10,881 bases of DNA from JAISST01 sp050434145 (GTDB lineage: Bacteria > Fusobacteriota > Fusobacteriia > Fusobacteriales > Fusobacteriaceae), in assembly GCF_050434145.1 (NCBI RefSeq), contig NZ_JBNPVX010000056.1, positions 1 to 10,881 on the forward strand, written 5' to 3'. The notes under the pieces are model-generated. The model worked only from the letters and a program-made list of their open reading frames with translations. It was not told the DNA's origin and did not search any database. Made by a program: the position numbers and the translations under genes. This document shows, in pieces, positions 1 to 5,981 of the stretch (positions are counted from its first letter, which is position 1; every line of letters begins with the position of its first letter).

Positions 1-64
1 CAACGTGACCTATTGTTCCTATGTTTACATGGGGTTTTGTTCTTTCAAATTTTGCTTTTGCCAT
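1..64 (-). CDS. tuf: Elongation factor Tu, N-terminal fragment (runs off the window)
   Basis: The first 21 codons read MAKAKFERTKPHVNIGTIGH followed by V, the conserved EF-Tu start leading into the G1 loop (GHVDHGKT). The gene continues past position 1. EF-Tu is the GTPase that delivers aminoacyl-tRNA to the ribosome. An AGGAGG ribosome binding site at 77-82 lies 12 nt upstream of the ATG, slightly far but clear. The gene follows three tRNA genes on the same strand, an arrangement reminiscent of the tRNA-tufB operon of enterobacteria, so it is probably co-transcribed with them from the promoter at 449-477. The identity is very secure; only the N-terminus is visible. Confidence 0.96.
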   Translation of the reverse strand, partial: MAKAKFERTKPHVNIGTIGHV

Positions 65-76
65 TTTACTTATTTA

Positions 77-82
77 CCTCCT
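77..82 (-). promoter_or_regulatory. Ribosome binding site of tuf
   Basis: AGGAGG on the minus strand, a full Shine-Dalgarno match, 12 nt before the tuf ATG. The spacing is longer than the usual 6-9 nt. Confidence 0.75.
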
Positions 83-125
83 AAAATTTATTATTAAATA
101 TATATAATACTGTAATTACTTTTTT

Positions 126-151
126 AAAAAAAAGCCACACAACATGCTTTT
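126..151 (-). terminator. Weak hairpin plus T-run between tRNA-Tyr and tuf (possible attenuator)
   Basis: Read on the minus strand, AAAAGC and GCTTTT form a 6-bp stem around a 10-nt loop, and the 3' arm runs into eight T residues. This has the shape of a weak intrinsic terminator. It lies in the 107-nt leader between the tRNA-Tyr CCA end and tuf, so it may partly separate tRNA from tuf transcription. The stem is short and mostly A-T, so it may have no function. Confidence 0.35.
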
Positions 152-171
152 GCAGTATAGTGTAGTATTTA

Positions 172-256
172 TGGTGGTGAGGGAAGGATTCGAACCTTCG
201 AAGGCAGAGCCGTCAGATTTACAGTCTGATCCCTTTGGCCACTCGGGAACCTCACC
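172..256 (-). tRNA. tRNA-Tyr (anticodon GTA)
   Basis: 85 nt including an encoded CCA. The 7-bp acceptor stem is GGTGAGG/CCTCACC with discriminator A. The anticodon arm CAGACTGTAAATCTG gives GTA. There is a long class II variable arm, and the T arm contains GGTTCGAATCC. All parts fold, so it looks intact. It is the last of three tRNAs before tuf. Confidence 0.97.
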
Positions 257-271
257 AAATATTAAATTGAA

Positions 272-346
272 TGGTACTCCCAAGGGGAATCGAACCCCTG
301 TCTCCAGAGTGAAAATCTGGTGTCCTAACCCCTGAACGATGGGAGC
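272..346 (-). tRNA. tRNA-Glu (anticodon TTC)
   Basis: 75 nt with encoded CCA. The acceptor stem GCTCCCA/TGGGAGT has a terminal G-T wobble pair. The anticodon arm CCAGATTTTCACTCTGG displays TTC, and the T arm contains GGTTCGATTCC. It is separated by 15 nt from tRNA-Tyr and by 8 nt from tRNA-Thr, so the three are almost certainly processed from one transcript. Confidence 0.96.
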
Positions 347-354
347 ATATGAAA

Positions 355-430
<76 letters not shown>

Positions 431-448
431 AAACACACATGCATAGTT

Positions 449-477
449 ATAATACATTATTTTTCAATTTTTGTCAA
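449..477 (-). promoter_or_regulatory. Promoter of the tRNA-Thr/Glu/Tyr-tuf unit
   Basis: On the minus strand, a perfect -35 TTGACA (472-477), a 17-bp spacer and -10 TATTAT (449-454). Transcription would start near 442, about 12 nt upstream of the mature tRNA-Thr 5' end. This near-consensus sigma-70 promoter fits a highly expressed stable-RNA and EF-Tu operon. Confidence 0.85.
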
Positions 478-496
478 ATATTTTTTATTTATTTTT

Positions 497-1576
497 TTAT
501 CCTTTAATCCATTTAGGAATACTAATTTCTTCTATCGCCCCTTTTTCTGGCTTTTTATTTTTATTTTCATTTTTCTCCTTTATCTGATCAAAATCATTCT
601 TCACTTCATAGCTTTCCCGTAAAAGAGTTGTTTCTCCAAACTTTTTTTGGTTAGATATGTTAGTTCCTAATATAGTAACTTCTATTTCACCTTCTAAAGA
701 ATTATTAATTGTTATTCCTAATAAAAAATCTTCTATCTTATTTTTTATATAACTTTTTACCAAATTTTTAATAGTTTCAAATTCATAAACTTCTATATCA
801 CCATTGGAAGAAATATTTAGTAGAATTTTTTCTGCATTAGAAATGCTACCACTGTAATAAGGGTTATTTAATGCATTTTCTAAAGCGTGTTTGGCCCTAT
901 CAATACCCAGAGCCTTGCCAGATGTCAAGAGACACAGATCTCCATTTCTTAGAATAGACTCTAGCTTATTAAAATCAAATGGCATTGTTCCCTGCAATTT
1001 TAATAGATTCAAGATAATCTCCATTTTTCTATAAAAACTTTTTCCTAATTCAGAAAATATGTTTTTCATATCTATAGTTTTTTCAGTTTCTAGTATTAGA
1101 TGATCATTTTTTATAACAAATATTCCATCACTTTTTCCCATCAATTTATCTATGCCTGCAAGTGCTATTGTTTCTCTTTCTTTCCCTTCAAATGAAAATG
1201 GTATTGTGACCATAGAAACAGTCAGTATTCCCATATTTTTAGCTATTTCAGCTATTACTGAGATAGCCCCTGTTGCAGTTCCTCCACCCATTCCACCAAA
1301 AATAAAGACTAGTTCTGCCCCATTAAAAAATAACTCTAATTCTTTTTTTATTCCTATAGCAGCATGTTCTCCTATTACTGGATTCCCTTGAGCTCCCAGA
1401 CCTTTTGTAAATTCTTCACCTATTTGAATTTTTGAACTAACAAAAGATTTGGCAAGATCATGGTAAGAGGTGTCTATTATCAAATGATTATATTTTGACA
1501 GTTCTTCTATATTAGATGAAATTATTATGTTTCCATAGTTTCCTACTCCCACAAATCTGATTTTATCTTTTTTCAT
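497..1576 (-). CDS. Divergent FtsZ-family (tubulin-like) cell-division protein
   Basis: 359 aa from the ATG at 1576. FtsZ landmarks: GLGAQGNPVIGE (59-70), signature loop GGMGGGTATG (94-103), GILTVSMVTIPFSFEG (116-131) with the following Arg, and KNDHL (156-160). After a short charged linker (about 310-348) the protein ends in ISIPKWIKG, matching the FtsZ C-terminal peptide that binds FtsA and similar anchors. Unusual points: the first glycine loop is GVGNYGNI instead of GVGGGGGNA, and the T7 loop reads MPFDFNKL where E. coli has INVDFADV, so the Asn is Pro and the catalytic second Asp is Lys. The Asp that contacts the base also appears lost. FtsZ forms the GTP-dependent division ring; this copy may be GTPase-weak or a regulatory paralogue. 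A longer TTG start at 1645 is unlikely because it overlaps the promoter. No other division genes adjoin it. Confidence 0.85.
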   Translation of the reverse strand: MKKDKIRFVGVGNYGNIIISSNIEELSKYNHLIIDTSYHDLAKSFVSSKIQIGEEFTKGLGAQGNPVIGEHAAIGIKKELELFFNGAELVFIFGGMGGGTATGAISVIAEIAKNMGILTVSMVTIPFSFEGKERETIALAGIDKLMGKSDGIFVIKNDHLILETEKTIDMKNIFSELGKSFYRKMEIILNLLKLQGTMPFDFNKLESILRNGDLCLLTSGKALGIDRAKHALENALNNPYYSGSISNAEKILLNISSNGDIEVYEFETIKNLVKSYIKNKIEDFLLGITINNSLEGEIEVTILGTNISNQKKFGETTLLRESYEVKNDFDQIKEKNENKNKKPEKGAIEEISIPKWIKG

Positions 1577-1587
1577 TATAAATAATT

Positions 1588-1594
1588 CACCTCC
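1588..1594 (-). promoter_or_regulatory. Ribosome binding site fixing the FtsZ-like start
   Basis: GGAGGTG on the minus strand, 11 nt before the ATG at 1576. With the promoter just upstream it supports MKKDKIRFVG as the true N-terminus, leaving only a few residues before the first glycine loop. Confidence 0.8.
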
Positions 1595-1616
1595 ATAAAA
1601 AAATTTGCCATATATT

Positions 1617-1645
1617 TTTATAACATCCATTAGAAATTTTGTCAA
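1617..1645 (-). promoter_or_regulatory. Promoter of the FtsZ-like gene
   Basis: On the minus strand, -35 TTGACA (1640-1645), a 17-bp spacer and -10 TATAAA (1617-1622), giving a start near 1610 and a ~34-nt leader. The TTG of the -35 box is the upstream candidate start codon of this reading frame, which argues against that start being used. Confidence 0.8.
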
Positions 1646-1783
1646 TTAATAATATAATTTTTACTGTGATTTCTTTACTTTTTAAACAATAAATTAAGTC
1701 ACTTTCCCCATACTTATAATTTAATGTCCTTCACATACTATTCTTTATTTTTTTAGCAATTTATGCTCATATTTCAATACCAC

Positions 1784-1812
1784 TTGAATAAAAAAAATTT
1801 TTATGATACAAT
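1784..1812 (+). promoter_or_regulatory. Extended -10 promoter of nfo
   Basis: -35 TTGAAT (1784-1789), 17-bp spacer, -10 TACAAT (1807-1812) preceded by TG at 1804-1805, the extended -10 configuration. It lies 27 bp before the nfo ATG. It overlaps an in-frame upstream ATG at 1803, which therefore cannot be the start on this transcript. Confidence 0.75.
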
Positions 1813-1825
1813 GCTTTTTGCTTTT

Positions 1826-1831
1826 AGGAGG
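1826..1831 (+). promoter_or_regulatory. Ribosome binding site of nfo
   Basis: AGGAGG with a 7-nt spacer to the ATG at 1839. This selects MLKIGCHLSS as the start over the in-frame ATG at 1803, which has no such site. Confidence 0.9.
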
Positions 1832-1838
1832 TAACATT

Positions 1839-2672
1839 ATGCTAAAAATAGGCTGTCATTTGTCTTCTTCCAAAGGTTTTGTCCATATGCTAGAAGAAGC
1901 ACTTGAAATAAATGGTAATACATTTCAATTTTTTACCCGAAATCCTCGTGGTGGCAAAGCCAAAGATATTGATATCAATGATATTAACCAGTTTCTTATA
2001 CTAAAAAAAGAAAAAAATATTGAAAAAATTTTGGCTCATGCTCCATACACTCTCAATCCATGTGCCAAAAGTCCAGAAACTTTAGAATTTGCCCTAACTG
2101 TAATGATGGATGACTTAAAAAGAATGGAATATATTCCGAATAATATGTATAATTTCCATCCTGGAAATCATGTGGGACAGGGAACCAAAGTTGGTATCCA
2201 AAAAACTGCAACCCTTTTAAATAATGTGCTTACCAAAGACCAAACTACAACCATTTTGATCGAAACAATGTCTGGAAAAGGTACTGAAATTGGTAAAACA
2301 TTTCAAGAATTAAGGGACATCATTGGCGAAGTCAGTTTACAAGATAAAGTTGGAATATGTCTTGATACTTGTCATATCTACGATGGTGGGTATGATATTA
2401 TTAATAATCTAGATGGAGTTTTGGATGAATTTAATGAGCTAATTGGGTTGGATAAACTCATGGCCATTCACTTAAATGACAGTTTAAATCTTATAAATAG
2501 TCACAAAGATCGACATGCCAAAATTAATCATGGTTCTATTGGTCTTAATGCCCTTGTAAAGATTATTAACCACCCTAAATTATGTGATTTACCCTTTATT
2601 TTAGAAACTCCCAATGAATTGGATGGTTATGCTTATGAAATAAAGTTATTTCAAGAGAATTATAACAAATAA
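1839..2672 (+). CDS. nfo: Endonuclease IV (AP endonuclease family 2)
   Basis: 277 aa, normal for the family. Endonuclease IV is a TIM-barrel enzyme with three zinc ions. It cuts DNA 5' of abasic sites and removes 3'-blocking groups in base-excision repair. All nine expected metal ligands can be placed: His68 (HAPY), His107 (FHPGNH), Glu142 (IETMSGKG), Asp176 and His179 (LDTCH), His211 (HLNDS), Asp224 and His226 (KDRH) and Glu256 (LETPN). The N-terminal IGCHLSSSKG is also typical. It is a single-gene unit with its own promoter, divergent from the FtsZ-like gene and convergent with the ATP synthase operon. No damage to the reading frame is seen, so it is probably active. Confidence 0.96.
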   Translation: MLKIGCHLSSSKGFVHMLEEALEINGNTFQFFTRNPRGGKAKDIDINDINQFLILKKEKNIEKILAHAPYTLNPCAKSPETLEFALTVMMDDLKRMEYIPNNMYNFHPGNHVGQGTKVGIQKTATLLNNVLTKDQTTTILIETMSGKGTEIGKTFQELRDIIGEVSLQDKVGICLDTCHIYDGGYDIINNLDGVLDEFNELIGLDKLMAIHLNDSLNLINSHKDRHAKINHGSIGLNALVKIINHPKLCDLPFILETPNELDGYAYEIKLFQENYNK

Positions 2673-2722
2673 TTCTGCCCTCAAAACAACTCTTTGGAAA
2701 TATAATTATTCAAATATTGCAA

Positions 2723-2756
2723 TTATTTAATAATTTTTATGAGAATTATTAAATAA
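2723..2756. repeat. Perfect A/T-only inverted repeat downstream of nfo
   Basis: A 13-bp perfect inverted repeat, TTATTTAATAATT (2723-2735) and AATTATTAAATAA (2744-2756), with an 8-nt loop. It contains no G-C pair in the stem, so as an RNA hairpin it is weak. It lies beside the main terminator and may be a secondary transcription end, an mRNA 3'-end stabiliser or a protein-binding palindrome. Confidence 0.5.
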
Positions 2757-2758
2757 AA

Positions 2759-2796
2759 ACTCTATAAAAGAAGAATTCCTTCTTCCATTATAGAGT
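2759..2796. terminator. Bidirectional terminator between nfo and atpC
   Basis: Outer 9-bp stem ACTCTATAA (2759-2767) and TTATAGAGT (2788-2796), with an inner 6-bp stem GAAGAA-ttcc-TTCTTC (2770-2785). The plus strand continues CTTGTTTT and the minus strand continues with five T residues or more. The hairpin lies between convergent genes and can end both the nfo and the atp operon transcripts. Confidence 0.8.
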
Positions 2797-2802
2797 CTTG
2801 TT

Positions 2803-3255
2803 TTAGTATTCTTCTATTTTTTTCTCACATATTTGGATTTTTACTTCAGATTTTTTAACTTCCAACATCAATCTAGCCAATTTTCTCTTTTTCTCTTCCT
2901 TTTTATTTTCTTCAGAAAAATTTGTTCCTTCCACAGTTTCTATCTCACTCATAATAGATGCTAGTTTTTCTTTTTCAGCAACTACATCAATTTCTTTTGG
3001 AAGTTCAAAAGAATCAGCTAAAATTGTAACTATATTATTAGAAATTTCCATAAACCCGCCAGAGATAAAATAATCACTCTCTTCTTCTTTACTTTTCCGT
3101 ACCAATAATCTAGTTGGCACCAAAGGGGCCACAAGAGGCGAATGGCTTGGGAGTATCCCAATGTCTCCATCAATTGTTCTAATTCTAATGTATTCTACTT
3201 CTTCTGATAAAACCTTAGATATTGGGGTTATTATTTCCAATTGAAAAGTTGCCAT
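2803..3255 (-). CDS. atpC: ATP synthase F1 epsilon subunit
   Basis: 150 aa. The N-terminal beta-sandwich carries the family motif GDIGILPSHSPLVAPL (about 30-45) and SGGFMEI (about 65-71). The C-terminal half is a Lys/Glu-rich two-helix region, slightly longer than in most bacteria (usually 130-140 aa in total). Epsilon sits in the central stalk with gamma, contacts the c ring, and its C-terminal helices can inhibit ATP hydrolysis. It is the last gene of the operon and starts 2 nt after the atpD stop, with its AGGAG inside the atpD end, so it is translationally coupled. A terminator follows at once. Confidence 0.96.
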   Translation of the reverse strand: MATFQLEIITPISKVLSEEVEYIRIRTIDGDIGILPSHSPLVAPLVPTRLLVRKSKEEESDYFISGGFMEISNNIVTILADSFELPKEIDVVAEKEKLASIMSEIETVEGTNFSEENKKEEKKRKLARLMLEVKKSEVKIQICEKKIEEY

Positions 3256-3257
3256 AA

Positions 3258-4658
3258 CTATTCAGCTCCTTTATCTAGCTCTTTTCCTTTTGCAATAGCT
3301 TCCTCTATTGTCCCAACAAACAAAAATGCTTGTTCTGGTATATTATCATGTTTTCCTTCTAAAATCTCCTTAAATCCTCTTATTGTATCTTTGACTGTTA
3401 CATACTTTCCTTCCATTCCTGTAAATTGTTCAGCAACAGAAAACGGTTGTGAGAAAAATCTTTCTATTTTTCGCGCTCTTGAAACTGATAATTTATCTTC
3501 ATCAGATAGTTCATCCATACCAAGAATTGCTATTATATCTTGTAATTCTGCATATCTTTGTAATACTTTTTGTACTTCTCTTGCCACATCATAGTGTTCT
3601 TTTCCTACTATATCTGCTGCCAAAGCTTTAGATGTAGAATCTAATGGATCAACTGCTGGATATATTCCCAATGATGCTATCCTTCTTGATAAAACTGTAG
3701 TTGCATCCAAATGAGAAAATGTAGTAGCTGGTGCTGGATCTGTCAAATCATCTGCAGGTACGTATACTGCTTGTACTGATGTTATTGCTCCTGATTTAGT
3801 TGAAGTAATTCTTTCTTGTAATATTCCCATTTCTGTCGCAAGGTTTGGTTGATATCCGACTGCAGAAGGGACTCTACCAAGTAGTGCCGACACTTCAGAA
3901 CCTGCTTGGGTAAATCTAAATATATTATCTATAAATAAAAGTACATCTTGACCTTCTTTGTCTCTAAAATTTTCTGCAATAGTAAGACCAGTAAGTCCCA
4001 CTCTCAATCTAGCCCCAGGTGGTTCATTCATTTGTCCATATACCAATGAAGTCTTTGATAGAACTCCTGATTCTGTCATTTCATCATACAAATCCCTTCC
4101 TTCTCTAGTTCTTTCTCCGACTCCAGAAAATACTGATATTCCACCATGACCTTTAGCAATGTTATTTATAAGTTCCATTATTAAAACAGTTTTTCCTACT
4201 CCTGCTCCACCAAATAAACCTATTTTCCCACCTTTTACATAAGGAGCTAATAAATCTATTACCTTTATTCCAGTCTCAAAAATTTCTGTTTCTGTTTCTT
4301 GTTCTTCAAAACTAGGAGCTTCACGATGTATGGGAAGATAGTTTTCTGCTTCTATAGGACCTTTATTATCTATTGGTTCTCCTAACACATTTAATATTCT
4401 TCCTAAGACTGCTTTTCCTACTGGTACTTTGATTGGAGCTCCTGTATCAATGACTTCCATTCCTCTTTGAAGCCCTTCTGTAGAATCCATAGCTACTGTA
4501 CGAACTACATTATTTCCCAAATGTTGTTCTACTTCCAATATTAAATCTCTTTCCTTAAATTTTACTCTTAAGGCATTGTATATATTAGGCAGTGTATTTT
4601 CAAATTCAACATCGACTACTGCACTTATTATTTGTGTTATTTTACCTTTATTTTCCAC
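3258..4658 (-). CDS. atpD: ATP synthase F1 beta (catalytic) subunit
   Basis: 466 aa, the normal length. Catalytic nucleotide site: Walker A GGAGVGKT (150-157), GERTREG with catalytic Glu182, Walker B VLLFIDN (239-245) and the following FRFTQAGSEVSALLGR. The C-terminal DELSDED (382-388) matches the DELSEED element that pushes gamma. Three copies with three alpha make the catalytic hexamer. The start codon is GTG, preceded by AGGAGG at 4668-4673 with 9-nt spacing. Upstream, the usual short atpG-atpD gap is replaced by 445 bp containing an insertion, so atpD-atpC may depend on read-through or on a promoter inside the insert. The coding sequence itself is intact. Confidence 0.98.
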   Translation of the reverse strand: MENKGKITQIISAVVDVEFENTLPNIYNALRVKFKERDLILEVEQHLGNNVVRTVAMDSTEGLQRGMEVIDTGAPIKVPVGKAVLGRILNVLGEPIDNKGPIEAENYLPIHREAPSFEEQETETEIFETGIKVIDLLAPYVKGGKIGLFGGAGVGKTVLIMELINNIAKGHGGISVFSGVGERTREGRDLYDEMTESGVLSKTSLVYGQMNEPPGARLRVGLTGLTIAENFRDKEGQDVLLFIDNIFRFTQAGSEVSALLGRVPSAVGYQPNLATEMGILQERITSTKSGAITSVQAVYVPADDLTDPAPATTFSHLDATTVLSRRIASLGIYPAVDPLDSTSKALAADIVGKEHYDVAREVQKVLQRYAELQDIIAILGMDELSDEDKLSVSRARKIERFFSQPFSVAEQFTGMEGKYVTVKDTIRGFKEILEGKHDNIPEQAFLFVGTIEEAIAKGKELDKGAE

Positions 4659-4667
4659 AAAGATTAG

Positions 4668-4673
4668 CCTCCT
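4668..4673 (-). promoter_or_regulatory. Ribosome binding site supporting the GTG start of atpD
   Basis: AGGAGG on the minus strand, 9 nt before GTG at 4658. It lies only 4 bp inside the edge of the direct repeat that bounds the insertion, so the insert stopped just short of disrupting it. Confidence 0.85.
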
Positions 4674-4814
4674 TAATCTTAGTTTTTAAGCTGTTGCAAA
4701 ACTATTTTTTACTTGCAAAATTCACACCATTATTATTCTTTTAATTCTTCTTTTCCTCCAGCTTCGCTATGCTCACCTACTATTGGGGGTGTACAATGCC
4801 TTGCTCTCCCAGTT

Positions 4815-4848
4815 AGCAAAATGAATGTCTTAGACATGATATTTTGCT
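4815..4848. repeat. Compound palindrome inside the insert
   Basis: AGCAAAAT (4815-4822) pairs with ATTTTGCT (4841-4848), and inside it ATGTCT-T-AGACAT (4825-4837) forms a second 6-bp stem. This two-tier hairpin is the main symmetric structure of the insert. It could be a protein-binding site, for example a transfer-origin or recombination hairpin, but no known nick sequence was recognised. Confidence 0.6.
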
Positions 4849-4908
4849 TATGTGGATAGTATGGCGTGTACCAGCAAACATAGAGACCCACAAGCAGTAG
4901 CTCGGAGC

Positions 4909-4936
4909 TTTTGGGGGCAAGCCCCAAACCCCAAAA
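4909..4936. repeat. GC-rich alternative hairpins inside the insert
   Basis: Two mutually exclusive stems: GGGGC-AA-GCCCC (4914-4925) and TTTTGGGG/CCCCAAAA (4909-4916 with 4929-4936). AGCTC-G-GAGCT (4899-4909) adjoins them. They are strong for such an A/T-rich genome and could slow or end transcription entering atpD. Confidence 0.55.
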
Positions 4937-5012
4937 GATTTATTTATATAACAAATTTTTGTAAAAATAATAAAGAAAACTTTGTATTTCGCAACTGCCT
5001 ACTTAGTTTTTA

Positions 5013-5103
5013 TTTCTGCAGTATTAATTAATTTAAGTAAGTAATTGAAATAATTTCTTTTTCCAACTATAGTACTTAACATACTCTTTAATCTTGCTCA
5101 AAA
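5013..5103 (-). other. Residual atpG-atpD spacer outside the insert
   Basis: 91 bp of ordinary A/T-rich sequence between the atpG stop and the insert. No gene, strong promoter or clear terminator is seen. With the insert and one direct-repeat copy removed, the original atpG-atpD spacing would be about 120 bp. Confidence 0.5.
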
Positions 5104-5970
5104 TCAGCCAAGAGCATTTACTCCTCCAACAATTTCGGTAATTTCTTGAGTAATTGCTCCTTGCCGTTGCCTATTGTATTTTATAGTTAATTCATTCATT
5201 ATTTCTTCTGCGTTTTCTGTTGCACTTTTCATAGCATTTTTTCTCGAAGAATGTTCACTTGCAAGATTATCCAATAATGCTTGATACAATTGTACTTTTA
5301 AATATTTTGGCAACAGTATATTGAGTAATTCTTCTGCATTTGGTTCAAATATATACTCCTTACTTACAAATTTTTCATCTTCTCTTTTATCCAATCTATC
5401 TATTGGAATTAATTTTTGAGTTTGCAGTTTAGTTACTAGAGCTGAAACAAATACATTATAAACAACATATACCTCATCATACTTATCAAGTATAAAATCT
5501 GCTACCATTATCTCTCCTATTTCTTGTGAGATATCTTCTATCTTATCAATTGAGAGAGAAATATATGTTTTGTTAAGCTGATATTTTCTTTTTCTACAAT
5601 AATCCCTTCCTTTTTTTCCAATTACTATTGTAGTAATATCTTTATCTATGTTAGCTTTTCTCAATCTTTCATATTCTTTCATTGTAGAAGAATTAAAACT
5701 TCCACAAAGTCCACTATCAGAAGTTATCAAAATAATTGCGATTCTATTGACTTCCTTTCTTCCATCAAATAACAAATTATGCTCTGATTTTACTCCTGTT
5801 GAAATATTCTCCAACACTGCTTGTACTGCTTGTGAATACGGCTTACTTCGTTTTACTGCCACAGATAATCTGTTAAATTTTGTTGTAGAAACTATTTCCA
5901 TTGCTTTAGTTATCTGATGTGTAGACTGAATACTTTTTATTCTATTTTTCACTTCTTTTGTTCCAGCCAT
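5104..5970 (-). CDS. atpG: ATP synthase F1 gamma subunit
   Basis: 288 aa, the full family length. Gamma is the central shaft that turns inside the alpha3-beta3 ring. The conserved N-terminal helix reads VKNRIKSIQSTHQITKAMEI (about 7-26), and the C-terminal helix ends in RQGAITQEITEIVGGVNALG. The middle Rossmann-like part includes ITSDSGLCGSFN (about 82-93). It starts with ATG 11 nt after atpA, with GAGAGGTGA overlapping the atpA end, so it is translationally coupled to atpA. It ends normally in TGA, so the insertion downstream has not truncated it. Confidence 0.97.
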   Translation of the reverse strand: MAGTKEVKNRIKSIQSTHQITKAMEIVSTTKFNRLSVAVKRSKPYSQAVQAVLENISTGVKSEHNLLFDGRKEVNRIAIILITSDSGLCGSFNSSTMKEYERLRKANIDKDITTIVIGKKGRDYCRKRKYQLNKTYISLSIDKIEDISQEIGEIMVADFILDKYDEVYVVYNVFVSALVTKLQTQKLIPIDRLDKREDEKFVSKEYIFEPNAEELLNILLPKYLKVQLYQALLDNLASEHSSRKNAMKSATENAEEIMNELTIKYNRQRQGAITQEITEIVGGVNALG

Positions 5971-5981
5971 AGTTCACCTCT

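Larger units (their letters stand above)
4678..5012. mobile_element. MITE-like or degenerate mobile insert between atpG and atpD
   Basis: Eleven identical bases, CTTAGTTTTTA, occur at 4678-4688 and 5002-5012. Just inside them are imperfect inverted ends: TAAGCTGTTGCAAAA on the left from 4687, and TAGGCAGTTGCGAAA on the opposite strand from 5001. If the ends begin with TA, the element is 4687-5001 (315 bp) with a 9-bp target duplication, CTTAGTTTT. A second TTGCAAAA lies 19 bp inside the left end (4713-4720). The core (4761-4930) is about 48% G+C by hand count, against obviously A/T-rich flanks. No transposase is encoded. It is therefore a non-autonomous or internally deleted element; I cannot name its IS family. 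Confidence 0.7.

Noticed and set aside
1577..1645. N-terminal extension of the FtsZ-like protein from a TTG codon
   Set aside because: The TTG is part of a consensus -35 box whose -10 lies within the extension, so the transcript would not contain it. A strong ribosome binding site precedes the ATG at 1576.
1803..1838. Upstream in-frame ATG for nfo
   Set aside because: It overlaps the extended -10 promoter and lacks a Shine-Dalgarno, whereas the ATG at 1839 has AGGAGG at ideal spacing.
4733..4927. 64-codon open frame on the minus strand inside the insert
   Set aside because: It has no ribosome binding site, runs through the palindromes and GC-rich hairpins, and its product resembles no family I know. 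It is more likely a by-product of the GC-rich insert.
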